Source of the DNA: JAFKKS01 sp039808325
Lineage (GTDB): Bacteria > Pseudomonadota > Alphaproteobacteria > Rhizobiales > Xanthobacteraceae
Assembly (NCBI GenBank): GCA_039808325.1
Contig: JBDHSU010000006.1
Span: 1 to 64,000, forward strand
Direction of reading: 5' to 3'
DNA length: 64,000 bases
In this document: piece by piece, positions 35,586 to 45,016 of the stretch
Position numbering within the stretch: the first letter of the stretch is position 1
Layout: each line of letters begins with the position of its first letter
The notes under the pieces: generated by a model
The model's input: the letters and a program-made list of their open reading frames with translations, nothing else
Told to the model about the DNA's origin: nothing
Databases searched by the model: none
Translations under genes and position numbers: made by a program

Positions 35586-36356
35586 CTATTTGCTTTCCGA
35601 ACGGATCAGCGGGCGGCCGGTCAAAAAGCCGCCGTCCACCGCGATGCATTCGCCGTTGATGAAATCGGCATCGTCCGAGAGCAGGAACGCCACCGTGCCG
35701 GCGATGTCAGACGCACGACCCGTGCGCCCGCGGGGAATCATGGTGAGGTAGTGGTCGCGATACGCATCGGACACCTGATCCTTGCGCACCTCGATCAAGC
35801 CCGGCGCCACCGCATTGACGCGAATGCCGAGCGGCCCGAACTCGAGAGCCGCCGCTTTCGTGAACATCACGACGCCGGCCTTGGACGTGCTGTAATGCGA
35901 CGCTCCGACGCGCGCGGAAAAGCCCGCGGCGGAAGCGAGATTGACGATGGCGCCGCTGCCGCTCTGGCCACGCAGGCGCGCGAACACCTGCGTGCACAAA
36001 AACGTCCCACGCAGGTTGACCGCCATGACCTGATCCCATGCCTCAACCGGCATGTCGAGCAGCGCATGATCGGGATAGATGCCGGCGTTGTTGACCAGCG
36101 CGGTCGGCACGCCGAGATCGGACGCAACGGCCGCGAAGGTCTTGACCACATCCTCGGCGGACGAGACGTCGAGCGCGTAAGCGCACGCCGTCTTGCCCTT
36201 CCCGTCCAGCGCTTTGGCGACTTCAGCCGCCGCCGCGCCGTCGCGATCGACCACGGCGACGGAATATCCGTCGCCGTGCAGCCGCTCCGCCGTTGCCTTG
36301 CCAAGGCTGCGGCCAGCTCCGGTAACAACCGCAATCCGACTTTCCGTTTTTGTCAT
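35586..36356 (-). CDS. SDR family oxidoreductase
   Basis: This 256-residue classical SDR has TGAGRSLGKA at the cofactor site, NNAG, a catalytic serine in IVNLASAAG and Y-x3-K in HYSTSKAGV. The C-terminus FINGECIAVDGGFLTG is typical. It lies 12 bases after the binding-protein gene and before the M28 gene in the eight-gene operon. It probably oxidises a hydroxyl group of the imported compound or its product. Confidence 0.83.
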   Translation of the reverse strand: MTKTESRIAVVTGAGRSLGKATAERLHGDGYSVAVVDRDGAAAAEVAKALDGKGKTACAYALDVSSAEDVVKTFAAVASDLGVPTALVNNAGIYPDHALLDMPVEAWDQVMAVNLRGTFLCTQVFARLRGQSGSGAIVNLASAAGFSARVGASHYSTSKAGVVMFTKAAALEFGPLGIRVNAVAPGLIEVRKDQVSDAYRDHYLTMIPRGRTGRASDIAGTVAFLLSDDADFINGECIAVDGGFLTGRPLIRSESK

Positions 36357-36368
36357 TCGTTGATCACC

Positions 36369-37409
36369 TTAAGGAGAGCTGATTTCGCGATTCCAGCGTT
36401 GCGTCCACTGCGGACGCACCGTCGTGACGTAATTCCAATCCGCCATCTTGAGCTTTTCGAGCACGCCTTCGCCCACCGGCAGCTTCGCCGCGACGTCCGC
36501 CGGAAGCTTCACTTCCTTGTTCACCGGCGCAAGATAGGTGTAACGGGCGTTCGCAGCCTGCGCCTCGGCGCTGAGCGCGAAATCGACGTATTTCTGCGCG
36601 GCTTCCAGGTTCTTGGTTCCCTTGGCGATGCCGATCGTCGAATCGATGATGTAGGCGCTCTCCTTGGGGATCGTCCAGGCGAGCGGCGCGCCGCCGTCGA
36701 TCGCCGCCTGCGCACGATCGCTGGTCCAGCTCGCCATCACCACGTCGCCCTGCGTGAAGAGTTGGGCGAGCTGCGCGTGCTGCGTATAGAACGTGAGGAT
36801 ATTCGGCTTGAGCTTCTTCATCAGTTCGAAACCGGGATCGATGTTCTTCACGCTGCCACCGGCCATGTCGGCCGCGGTGAGCAGCAGGAAGATGCCGTGA
36901 GACGTCGTGATGTCGGGGCTCGCGATCTTGCCCTTATACTTGGGATCCCACATCGCCATCCATGAGTCCGGCTTCTGCTTGACGATGTCCTTGTTGTACG
37001 TAAGCGCCTGCGCGACATACATGAACTTGGTGTAGGGATCGTCCTTGATCCGGAACTGCGGGTAAAGCTTGTTCATGTTCGGGATCTTGGCCGCATCGAG
37101 CGGCAGATAGAGACCTTCGGCATTCGCCTGCGCGGCGCCGACCTCGTCCATCATGATGACGTCGATCTTCACGTCGTCTTTCTGCGCGCGCATCATCGCG
37201 ACGGTCTGCATCGTGAGGCCGGTCGCGATCTTGACCTTGATGCCCGGATTGGCCTTCTCGAACGGTTCGATAACGCTTTTCTTCCAACCTTCCTCGAACG
37301 AACCGCCATAGACGATGACGGTCAACTCGGTTTGCGCGAGCGCTGTGCCCGCGCTGAGCGCGAAAGCAAAACCGGCGGCAAGAGCGGTGAAACATCGTTT
37401 CGATGACAT
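36369..37409 (-). CDS. ABC transporter periplasmic binding protein (PotD-like)
   Basis: This 346-residue binding protein has a Sec-type signal peptide (RCFTALAAGFAFALSAGTALAQ). The mature part starts TELTVIVYGGSFEEGW and has IDVIMMDEVGAAQA and YNKDIVKQKPDSW, as in PotD/opine-type receptors. The start at 37409 has AGGAGAACAG directly upstream. It is the fifth gene of the operon, after the permeases and the ATPase. The ligand is unknown. Confidence 0.82.
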   Translation of the reverse strand: MSSKRCFTALAAGFAFALSAGTALAQTELTVIVYGGSFEEGWKKSVIEPFEKANPGIKVKIATGLTMQTVAMMRAQKDDVKIDVIMMDEVGAAQANAEGLYLPLDAAKIPNMNKLYPQFRIKDDPYTKFMYVAQALTYNKDIVKQKPDSWMAMWDPKYKGKIASPDITTSHGIFLLLTAADMAGGSVKNIDPGFELMKKLKPNILTFYTQHAQLAQLFTQGDVVMASWTSDRAQAAIDGGAPLAWTIPKESAYIIDSTIGIAKGTKNLEAAQKYVDFALSAEAQAANARYTYLAPVNKEVKLPADVAAKLPVGEGVLEKLKMADWNYVTTVRPQWTQRWNREISSP

Positions 37410-37454
37410 TCTGTTCTCCTCTGCTTCTCTGTTCCCCGACAGACTCAAAATGAC

Positions 37455-38501
37455 TTAAGGCAGTAGCCGCGCATCCGTGCGCGACCACAGCAGACCGATC
37501 TGACCGCCCACCTCATGGTTGTTTCGATCCGATCGGTTTTGCTTCTGCACGACCAGCGCGTCGCCGGACGCGAGCGCCACGGCGTATTCGACGGTGCTGC
37601 CGAGCTTGGTCATCCGCGTGATCGTCGCGGGGACGCTTTCCGGCGTTCCCGGCGCGACCATGTCGATCTTCTCCGGCCGCAGCGACAGGACGATCTCATC
37701 GGCGCTCGCCTGCGCACCGTCAGGCAAGGGAAGCTCGAGCCCGCGCGTCGAACGAAACCGGCCGTCGGCGACACGGCCGGGAATGAGGTTCGCGGTGCCG
37801 ATGAAGTCGGCGACAAAGCGGGTCCGCGGCGCATCATAAATTTCGTCCGGCGTTCCGGCCTGCTCGATGCGCCCCACATTCATCACCACGATGCGGTCGG
37901 CGATGGTCATCGCCTCCTCCTGGTCGTGGGTGACGAAAAGCGAGGTGATGCCGACTTCCTTTTGCAGGCTGCGAATCTCATGGCGCATCTGCACGCGCAG
38001 CTTCGCATCGAGGTTCGACAACGGCTCGTCGAACAGCAGAAGCTTCGGCCGCAACGCAAGGACGCGTGCCAATGCCACGCGCTGCTGCTGCCCGCCGGAG
38101 AGTTCGCGCGGATAGCGTTCCTCGTAGCCCGACAGGCCGACGAGCTTCAAAGCGTCGGCAATGCGTGGCGGTACTTCGGACGCATTGACGTGTCGCGCCT
38201 TCAGGCCGAAGGCGACGTTGCCGCGAACGGTCATGTGCGGAAACAGCGCGTAGCTCTGAAACACCATGCCCATGTCGCGGCGGTTCGGCGGCAGGTCGGT
38301 GATATCGGCCCCGCCGACGCGAATGGTTCCGGCCGTCGGCGCGACGAAACCCGCCACCATCCGCAAGGTCGTCGTCTTTCCGCATCCGGAGGGCCCAAGA
38401 AACGCAACCATCTCCCCATCGCGGACGTCGAGACTGAGGTTCTCGACGGCGACATTGGCGCCGTAGGTCTTGCGGAGGCCTTGAAGCTGAAGGTCGCTCA
38501 T
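37455..38501 (-). CDS. ABC transporter ATP-binding protein (PotA-like)
   Basis: This 348-residue ATPase starts MSDLQLQGLRKTYG. Walker A GPSGCGKTT is near residue 37, followed by the signature LSGGQQQR, Walker B LLLFDEP and the switch histidine in FVTHDQEEA. A TOBE domain ends the protein (LSLRPEKIDM). ACGGGACG precedes the ATG. It couples to the permeases immediately upstream (gap of seven bases). Confidence 0.85.
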   Translation of the reverse strand: MSDLQLQGLRKTYGANVAVENLSLDVRDGEMVAFLGPSGCGKTTTLRMVAGFVAPTAGTIRVGGADITDLPPNRRDMGMVFQSYALFPHMTVRGNVAFGLKARHVNASEVPPRIADALKLVGLSGYEERYPRELSGGQQQRVALARVLALRPKLLLFDEPLSNLDAKLRVQMRHEIRSLQKEVGITSLFVTHDQEEAMTIADRIVVMNVGRIEQAGTPDEIYDAPRTRFVADFIGTANLIPGRVADGRFRSTRGLELPLPDGAQASADEIVLSLRPEKIDMVAPGTPESVPATITRMTKLGSTVEYAVALASGDALVVQKQNRSDRNNHEVGGQIGLLWSRTDARLLP

Positions 38502-38508
38502 CGTCCCG

Positions 38509-39276
38509 TTATTTGTGCCGGATGGAAAGGAAGCGCGCGTAGACGGGAACGCCGATCGCCACCCATGCGACAATCAGCACGGTCGCGATGGCCGAAATCG
38601 TCGGCGCGCTCGAGTATTCGACGAAAGTGTAAATGCGGATCGGCAGCGTCTGCATGCCCGGACCCGCGAGAAAGAGCGTGATCACCAACTCGTCGAACGA
38701 GAGGATGAACGCAAAGATCGCGCCCGCGAGAACGCCCGGCCGGATCAACGGCAAGGTCACGAGAAAGAATGTGCGCCACCAGCCGGCACCGAGATTGCGC
38801 GCCGCCTCCTCGACCGAGGAATCGAACTCGGCCAACCCCGCCAGGACCAGGCGGATGACGAAGGGGGTGGTGACAACGCTATGCGCGATGACGAGGCCGA
38901 TGAACGTCCCCGAGAGGCCGACGCGGCTATAGAATACCAGCAACGCTAAGCCGAGCACGATCGTCGGGAACAGGATCGGCGACAGCATGAACATCGTCAC
39001 CGCCTGCTGCCCGCGTCCGCGCCAACGGGCAAGCGCGAGCGCGCTCAAGGTGCCGAGCGTGGTCGAGAGCAGGGTGCTGACGGTTGCGAGAATGGCGCTG
39101 CGCTGCATCGCGTCGGTGAAGTCGGCGCTGGAGAGAAACTGGTGAAACCACTTGAAGGTGAAGCCGACCGGGGGAAAGACCGGATAGTTCGTGGTCGTGA
39201 AGGCGGTGGCGACGACGACGATCATCGGCGCGAGCAGGAAAAGGCCGATCAGCAGGTTGGCGGCCGCGAGGATCAT
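38509..39276 (-). CDS. ABC transporter permease (PotC-like)
   Basis: This 255-residue inner-membrane permease has six hydrophobic segments and the docking loop EEAARNLGAGWWRTFFLVTLPLIRPG. It overlaps the preceding permease by four bases. The charged C-terminus ARFLSIRHK is cytoplasmic. It forms a pair with the PotB-like protein. Confidence 0.84.
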   Translation of the reverse strand: MILAAANLLIGLFLLAPMIVVVATAFTTTNYPVFPPVGFTFKWFHQFLSSADFTDAMQRSAILATVSTLLSTTLGTLSALALARWRGRGQQAVTMFMLSPILFPTIVLGLALLVFYSRVGLSGTFIGLVIAHSVVTTPFVIRLVLAGLAEFDSSVEEAARNLGAGWWRTFFLVTLPLIRPGVLAGAIFAFILSFDELVITLFLAGPGMQTLPIRIYTFVEYSSAPTISAIATVLIVAWVAIGVPVYARFLSIRHK

Positions 39277-40169
39277 CGGGCGCCCCGCGTCGCGCGCCCG
39301 GCGATCGCCAGCGCAAGGCCGAGGATCAGCAACAACACCGCCAGCAGAACGAACGAAATGGCGCCGCCGAACGGCCAGTTCAGCAGCGCGATTCCCTGTT
39401 GATAGATCAGCGTCGCCATCACGGGAATGCGCGGGCCGCCGATCAAGGCCGGTGTCACGAAAGCGGAAATCGCAAGCGTGAAGACGAGGATCGACCCGGA
39501 AACGATGCCGGGCAACGTCAGCGGCAACGTCACCTGAAAAAAGATGCGCGACGCGCCGGCGCCGAGGTTGCGCGCCGCGTCATAGAGCTGACGGTCGATA
39601 TTCAGAAGCGCGGCGTCGAGCGCCAGGATCATGAACGGCAACAGAACCTGCACCAGCGCGATGACGATGCCGGTCATGCGGTACATCATCGGGATCGGCA
39701 TTTCGATCACTCCGATGTTCATCAAGGTTTTGTTGATGAAGCCGTTGTTGGAGAGAAGGATCATCCAACCGAAGGTGCGCACGACCGCGCTGGTCAACAG
39801 CGGCGCGAGGACGACGAAATACAATACCGCCCGCTTCCAGCCGCGCAGGCGGGATAGCGCATAGGCGAAGGGAAAGCCGAGCAGCAGGCACCACAGCGTC
39901 ACATAGAGCGACATCAGCAGCGATCGCGCCAGGATATCGAGGAAGAACCTGTCGGTGAGGAAGGCCTTGTAGTGGGTCAGTTCCCACGTCGGCAGGATGC
40001 CGCGGCCGCCGGCCTCGTAGCCGTGCAGGCTCATGATGGCGAGCATGACGAGCGCGCCAGCCATAAACAAAAGCAGCCAGACCAGGTTCGGCGCTGCCAG
40101 CAGCAGCGGCGACCAATCCCGGCGCTCCGGCCGCTCAGTCACAGCCAATTCAGACGTCGCTTGGCTCAT
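39273..40169 (-). CDS. ABC transporter permease (PotB-like)
   Basis: This 298-residue inner-membrane permease has six main hydrophobic segments after a charged N-terminus. The docking loop is YDAARNLGAGASRIFFQVTLPLTLPG. It lies 56 bases after the first SDR gene of the operon. This importer has the same gene types as the 22002-26087 system but different gene order and partner enzymes, so the two are unlikely to be recent duplicates. Confidence 0.83.
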   Translation of the reverse strand: MSQATSELAVTERPERRDWSPLLLAAPNLVWLLLFMAGALVMLAIMSLHGYEAGGRGILPTWELTHYKAFLTDRFFLDILARSLLMSLYVTLWCLLLGFPFAYALSRLRGWKRAVLYFVVLAPLLTSAVVRTFGWMILLSNNGFINKTLMNIGVIEMPIPMMYRMTGIVIALVQVLLPFMILALDAALLNIDRQLYDAARNLGAGASRIFFQVTLPLTLPGIVSGSILVFTLAISAFVTPALIGGPRIPVMATLIYQQGIALLNWPFGGAISFVLLAVLLLILGLALAIAGRATRGAR

Positions 40170-40225
40170 CCAGGTTCGGCCTTCTCAACGAATCTCACTT
40201 GCGGCCGGTACCGCCACGAAACGCG

Positions 40226-40978
40226 TCAATTCACGTACTGGCCGCCATCGACGTCGATGACCTCGCCGGTGATGAAATTGGGCGACACCGTCGCCAGGAA
40301 CGCGACGACCTCCGCGATGTCCTCCGGTGTCCCGATGCGGCCGAGCGGAATGGATTTCAGCACCTCTTCCTGACGCGCGTCGAACAGCTTGCTGGTCAGC
40401 GCCGTACGCACGGCGCCCGGGCAGATCGCATTGACGGTGATGTGCGGCGCCAGTTCCTTGCAGAGCGCGCGCGTCAAGCCGAGGACACCCGCTTTCGCGG
40501 TCACGTAGGCGAAGCGGCTTACCGCGTTGAGATTGGCGCCCATATGCGCGCTGACCGACGAGATATTGACGATGCGGCCGCTTTTGCGCTCGAGCATCGC
40601 CGGCGCAACCGCCTTGCACCAATTGAAAACGCCCTTGAGATTGATGGCGATGGTCTCGTCGTATTCCTGCTCGGAAATCTCAACGAGTGTTTTCGGCTGA
40701 GACACGCCGGCGTTGTTGACGAGCACATCGACGCGGCCGAAACGCTTCAGCACCGCTTGCCCGTTCGCCATAACGCCCTGGAAATCGGCGACGCTGCCCT
40801 CCAAGGACAGAACCTCACGGCCGAGGGCTCGAATTTCCTTTTCCGTCGACGCCAATTCGTCATGCAGCCGGTCAGCGAGGGCGAGCGAAAACCCGCGCTT
40901 CGCCAAGGCGATGGCCGACGCACGGCCGATCCCTCGCGCAGCGCCGGTGACGACGGCGACGGGCGTTTCAGAGGGCAT
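40226..40978 (-). CDS. SDR family oxidoreductase (FabG-like)
   Basis: This 250-residue SDR has TGAARGIGRA at the cofactor site, NNAGVS, ISSVSAHMG with the catalytic serine and Y-x3-K in AYVTAKAG. The C-terminus FITGEVIDVDGGQYVN is typical. It is the first gene of the eight-gene minus-strand operon 40978-32765. FabG-like similarity does not imply fatty-acid synthesis here. Confidence 0.83.
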   Translation of the reverse strand: MPSETPVAVVTGAARGIGRASAIALAKRGFSLALADRLHDELASTEKEIRALGREVLSLEGSVADFQGVMANGQAVLKRFGRVDVLVNNAGVSQPKTLVEISEQEYDETIAINLKGVFNWCKAVAPAMLERKSGRIVNISSVSAHMGANLNAVSRFAYVTAKAGVLGLTRALCKELAPHITVNAICPGAVRTALTSKLFDARQEEVLKSIPLGRIGTPEDIAEVVAFLATVSPNFITGEVIDVDGGQYVN

Positions 40979-41274
40979 GGGAGGCCGCCCGATAAGAACG
41001 GACCCGCGCCGCGCGCGAAGCGCGGCCGCGCCCGCCTCGCCTCAGGTCAAAGCAATGCCGCACGTGAACAAGAGCGTGATCCATCATTCCCCTCAATATC
41101 CCTCATGCTGTGGCAACATCGAAAGCAAGTCAACGAAATCGTTCACAATTGCGAATGCCGGTCATGGATTTGATCGCCCCGGGACATAACTCGGAACCGG
41201 AGCTGCCGTCATGCCAATATCGTGCGTGCGACAAAGAGCGTGGACCATCCCGTCCCGTCGACTTCCACCGCGGC
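40979..41274. other. Intergenic region upstream of the eight-gene operon
   Basis: This 296-base gap lies between the start of the SDR-led operon and the end of the asparaginase-like gene, both on the minus strand. It should hold the promoter of the eight-gene operon. I see no clear dyad, hairpin or small gene. Confidence 0.35.
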
Positions 41275-42285
41275 TCAGCAATCGCGGAATGTCGCCGCGA
41301 TACGGTCATGATCGAAGCCGGCGGCGAGGCAGAGGCTGAGAAGGATCCGCGCTTTCTGCGGGCTTAGGTCCTCGCCCGGGATGACGCCGCTCTCGGCGAG
41401 AGCGCGACGGCGCGCGACGCGCCCGGCAGCACGGCTCGCCTGAACCACAACAACGCCCGCGGCCCGCGCGACCTTCAAGCAGTCGCGCTCCGCCGGCGTC
41501 GGAATCCCCGGCGCGAAGCCGGCGGAGACAATGCCGCGCGCCCCGGCTTTCACCGCCGCGTCGATCATCACCCCGTCGGCGCCTGCGTAGGAATAGACGA
41601 TGTCGACACGCGGCCAGGCATCGATCGTTTGCCGCGCGATCGCGTTCGAGAAAACGCCGCCGGCGCTCGCCGACGTTCTGCGGAAGAACACGCCGTCGCC
41701 GTCGACGCAGCCGATGGGCCCGAGGCCGGGCGCCTGGAAGGTCTGCAAGCGGAACGTCGACGTCTTGACGACATCGCGTGCGGGAAAAATCTCGTCGTTG
41801 AGGACGACCATCACGCCCCTGTCTCGGCTTGCCGGATCGGCCGCGACGCGCAGGGACGAAACCAGATTCATCCCCGCGTCGGAGCTCACGGCGCTCGGCG
41901 GGCGTTGCGCGCCCGTCAGCACGATCGGAATCGCGCTCGCCCAGACGAGATGCAGGAAGAACGCCGTCTCCTCGAGCGTACCGGTGCCGTGGAGGACGAC
42001 GACGCCCTGCGCGCCCTCTCGCACGAGCCGCTCGATCGTCGCGCGCAACGCGAGCCATTCGGCCGGACCGATCGCGGAGCTGCTCACGGCGCTGAAGTCA
42101 ACGCCCTGAACATCCGCGATCCGCGCCGCTTCCGGCACGCGCGCCAGCAGGGCCGCAACGGGCACCTTCTTGCCCTGCTCGGGATAATCGACGACGTCGA
42201 GCGTATCGGCGCTGACGGAGCCGATCGTGCCGCCGCACGCAATGACGGCGATTTTGGGTAGAGATTTCGCCGCTGTCTCGGTCAT
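41275..42285 (-). CDS. Asparaginase family protein (type I/II fold)
   Basis: This 336-residue amidohydrolase starts at 42285 (a GTG at 42294 is possible). The catalytic threonine is T20 in ACGGTIGS, and VDYPEQG follows. The second threonine motif reads HGTGTLEETAF (residues 99-109), where classical asparaginases have HGTDT. Glycine 102 therefore replaces the aspartate that contacts the substrate amino group. The protein may act on a different amide. It is the last gene of the TRAP operon. Relatives in the superfamily include glutaminases and aspartate-racemase-like proteins. Confidence 0.78.
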   Translation of the reverse strand: MTETAAKSLPKIAVIACGGTIGSVSADTLDVVDYPEQGKKVPVAALLARVPEAARIADVQGVDFSAVSSSAIGPAEWLALRATIERLVREGAQGVVVLHGTGTLEETAFFLHLVWASAIPIVLTGAQRPPSAVSSDAGMNLVSSLRVAADPASRDRGVMVVLNDEIFPARDVVKTSTFRLQTFQAPGLGPIGCVDGDGVFFRRTSASAGGVFSNAIARQTIDAWPRVDIVYSYAGADGVMIDAAVKAGARGIVSAGFAPGIPTPAERDCLKVARAAGVVVVQASRAAGRVARRRALAESGVIPGEDLSPQKARILLSLCLAAGFDHDRIAATFRDC

Positions 42286-42300
42286 GGATCGCACCCGCTC

Positions 42301-43203
42301 TCAACGCTGATGCGGATGCGTCTCGTACCAGTGCCGGGCGATGTCAAGGCGGCGACACACCCAGACATCGCGATGCTTGGCCACGTGATCGAGGAAGCGC
42401 GCCAAGCCGGCCGCGCGGCCGGGATGGCCCGTCAGGCGCAAGTGCAAGCCGACCGACATCATCTTCGGTTGCGTCGCGCCTTCGCCGTAGAGGACGTCGA
42501 AGGTGTCGCGCAGATACGCGAAAAAATCATCGCCCGTCGCCATCGCGCCGCGGCTCAGTTTTCCGTCGTTGGTCGCAAGGCTGTAGGGAATGACGAGATG
42601 CGATTTGCCGCCGACATCGACCCAGTAGGGAAGCTCGTCGTTATAGGCGTCGGAGTCGTAGAGGAAGCCGCCATGCTCGACCAGCAGGCGGCGCGTGTGG
42701 ATCGTCGGCGCGTAGCGGCAGTACCAGCCGGCGGGGCGCTCCCCCATGTGCTTGGCGAGAGAGACCACGGCGGCGCCAATCTCCGCCGCCTCCTCCAGCT
42801 CCGACAAGGTCTGATGGCGCACCCAGCGGCGGCCGTGGCTGCACACGTCGTAGCCCGCCTCGCGGACTGCTTGCACCACCGCCGGGTTGCGGTCGAAGGC
42901 GACGGCGCAGGCGAACACCGTCGCCGCCATCTCCCGCTCGCGCAGCATCCGCAGCACACGCCAGATACCGACGCGACTTCCATATTCGAACATCGATTCC
43001 GCGCCGAGATCGCGACCGGAGAACGAGCCCGAACCGCCCTCGGTCAGGCCGGACTCGGTTGCTGCGTCCCCATCCGGGATCGAGGGCTCCGAGCCCTCCT
43101 CGTAGTTGAGTACGATGTTGAGCGCGAGACGCGCCCCGCCCGGCCAGCGCGGATCGGGAGGAACAGGACCATAGCCGACGAAGTCGCGTGAAGGACCGCT
43201 CAT
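42301..43203 (-). CDS. PuuE-type allantoinase / polysaccharide-deacetylase-fold protein
   Basis: This 300-residue protein matches the PuuE branch of the NodB fold: NIVLNYEEGSE near residue 30, FACAVAFDRNP, VCSHGRRWV and CRYAPTIHTRRLLVE. PuuE hydrolyses allantoin to allantoate; other members open cyclic imides. It overlaps the ureidoglycolate-lyase-like gene by four bases and is followed by the asparaginase-like gene. The pairing supports ureide or imide breakdown, though the full allantoin pathway is not in the window. Confidence 0.78.
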   Translation of the reverse strand: MSGPSRDFVGYGPVPPDPRWPGGARLALNIVLNYEEGSEPSIPDGDAATESGLTEGGSGSFSGRDLGAESMFEYGSRVGIWRVLRMLREREMAATVFACAVAFDRNPAVVQAVREAGYDVCSHGRRWVRHQTLSELEEAAEIGAAVVSLAKHMGERPAGWYCRYAPTIHTRRLLVEHGGFLYDSDAYNDELPYWVDVGGKSHLVIPYSLATNDGKLSRGAMATGDDFFAYLRDTFDVLYGEGATQPKMMSVGLHLRLTGHPGRAAGLARFLDHVAKHRDVWVCRRLDIARHWYETHPHQR

Positions 43204-43724
43204 TGCACACTCGCTATCGGAAGCGCCGTATCGATCGGAATCGCCGGCGCGATCTCGGCGACGATGAAATCGTCGGGCCGATCGGTAAGTCCCATAAGAA
43301 CCAGCACATCGTTCGCCCGATCAAGGGCGGTGAATGCGAAATGCCAGATATTGGGACGGTAGATCACACCCTGCCCCGGCTGCGTCACGAACGCCTTGAG
43401 GCTGGCGATGTCCGGCTCGCCCCGAGCGTTCGGCATCGCCACAACCGCGAGACAACGGCCGGGAAGAAGCGGAACGAATGTCTGCGGAGAATGCGGGTGG
43501 CGCTCCATCTTGTCGACCGTGACGGCGCCTTGCGGATGCCGGCCGATGCGGTTGATCCACATCATCGGTTTCGCCGACGGCTCGGTATAAGCGTAGGCGC
43601 CCGGAACATCGTAACGCTTCTCGCTTCCAAGATGCTGCACGAGCTCGCCGTAAGGCGCGAAGGCGCGCGCCGTCAAAGGCTGCGGGCTGACCGAGAGCCC
43701 GCGTAAATCGTTATGCGAACCCAT
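43200..43724 (-). CDS. allA: Ureidoglycolate lyase (AllA) family protein
   Basis: This 174-residue protein has the usual length of AllA, which splits ureidoglycolate into glyoxylate and urea. Family patterns include FAPYGELVQ near the N-terminus, the MERHPHSPQTFVPL region, KAFVTQPGQGVIY and the WHF motif that follows. The ATG at 43724 overlaps the TRAP permease stop and its own stop overlaps the PuuE-like start, so the three are co-translated. Activity on a related ureido acid is possible. Confidence 0.78.
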   Translation of the reverse strand: MGSHNDLRGLSVSPQPLTARAFAPYGELVQHLGSEKRYDVPGAYAYTEPSAKPMMWINRIGRHPQGAVTVDKMERHPHSPQTFVPLLPGRCLAVVAMPNARGEPDIASLKAFVTQPGQGVIYRPNIWHFAFTALDRANDVLVLMGLTDRPDDFIVAEIAPAIPIDTALPIASVQ

Positions 43725-45016
43725 CAGAACAGCTTTCCCGGAAGCCAGAGCGCGAGGCCAGGAAAGTAGATGAGGATTGCCACGAAAATCAGCATCGCAA
43801 CGACGAAGGGCACGACGCCGATAAACACGTCGTTGATGTTGCCTTTCGTGATCCGGATGTTCTGCACGACGTAAAGGTTGAGGCCAACCGGCGGCGTGAT
43901 GAGCGCGAGCTCCATCATCAGCGTCATAAAGATCCCGAACCAAAGCGAATCGAATCCGAGGCTGACGACAAGCGGAACGACGATGCCGACCGTCGTCACC
44001 ATCATCGCGATCGCTTCCAGGAAGCAACCGAGGATCAGATAGAAGAGGACGAGCACCCAGATCGTCACCATCGGCGACCAGTGCAGATCGCGGATGTAGG
44101 TCGAGATCTGTTGCGGCAGCCCGCTCAGGCTGAGTGCAAAATTCAACGCGAAGGCGGCAGTGATAACAAGAATGACCATCGCCGTCGTGCGTACGGAGGA
44201 GAGGAACGCCTCGTGCAGCATGCGTACCGACAGCGTGCCGTTTGCCGCCGCAATGGCCAGCGCACCGACGATGCCGATCGCAGCCGCTTCGGTCGGCGTC
44301 GCCCAGCCGAGATAGATGCTCCCCATGACGAGCAGGAAAATGAAGAGAACCGGCAAGACATTGATCAGGAGACGGAGACGCGCGACCAGCGCCGGCGTCG
44401 GCTCCTTGCGTTCGCTCGCGCCGCCGCGCCAGATCGACATCACGACGATCATTAGCGACATCGTCAGCGCCAGCAGGATGCCCGGGATGATGCCGGCGGC
44501 GAAAAGCTTGCCGACCGAGACATTGGTCAGCGCACCGTAGACGATCATATTGATGCTCGGCGGGATCAGAATGCCCAGCGTGCCGCCCGCCGCAATCGAG
44601 CCCAGCACCATGCGATCGTTGTAACCAAGGGTCTTCAGGGTCGGCTGCGCCACCGTCCCGATCGTCGCCGCGGTCGCGACACTCGATCCCGAGGTCGCGG
44701 CAAACAGCGCGCAGGTGAGGATGTTCGTGTGAAGCAGTCCGCCGGGAAGCCAGTTCATCCACACGGCAAGCGCGCGGTACATCCGGTCGGCAACGCCGCT
44801 GCGCGTCAATAGCTCGCCCAACAAGATGAACAGCGGAATCGCCACCAGCAGGAACTCGTTCATCGTGTTCCAGGTGATGTTCCCAACCATCGACGGCAGA
44901 ACGCCCATGGTGAGCGCATCGCTGACATAGGCGGTCAGGAAAATCGCGCTCGCGACATGCAGGCCGGCAAAAAGGAAAAACAGGAGGCCGGCAAAGAAAA
45001 GGATGCCCAACATCAT
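43724..45016 (-). CDS. dctM: TRAP transporter large permease (DctM)
   Basis: This 430-residue inner-membrane protein has about twelve hydrophobic segments and the DctM patterns VAIPLFILLGELLTRSG, ATSGSSVATAATIG, GSIAAGGTLGILIPPSI and ITPPVGLNLYV. It carries solute in symport with sodium or protons, using the binding protein at 45670-46716. It overlaps DctQ by four bases and the AllA-like gene by one base pair of codons (ATGA). Neighbouring enzymes suggest a ureide, imide or amide ligand. Confidence 0.88.
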   Translation of the reverse strand: MMLGILFFAGLLFFLFAGLHVASAIFLTAYVSDALTMGVLPSMVGNITWNTMNEFLLVAIPLFILLGELLTRSGVADRMYRALAVWMNWLPGGLLHTNILTCALFAATSGSSVATAATIGTVAQPTLKTLGYNDRMVLGSIAAGGTLGILIPPSINMIVYGALTNVSVGKLFAAGIIPGILLALTMSLMIVVMSIWRGGASERKEPTPALVARLRLLINVLPVLFIFLLVMGSIYLGWATPTEAAAIGIVGALAIAAANGTLSVRMLHEAFLSSVRTTAMVILVITAAFALNFALSLSGLPQQISTYIRDLHWSPMVTIWVLVLFYLILGCFLEAIAMMVTTVGIVVPLVVSLGFDSLWFGIFMTLMMELALITPPVGLNLYVVQNIRITKGNINDVFIGVVPFVVAMLIFVAILIYFPGLALWLPGKLF

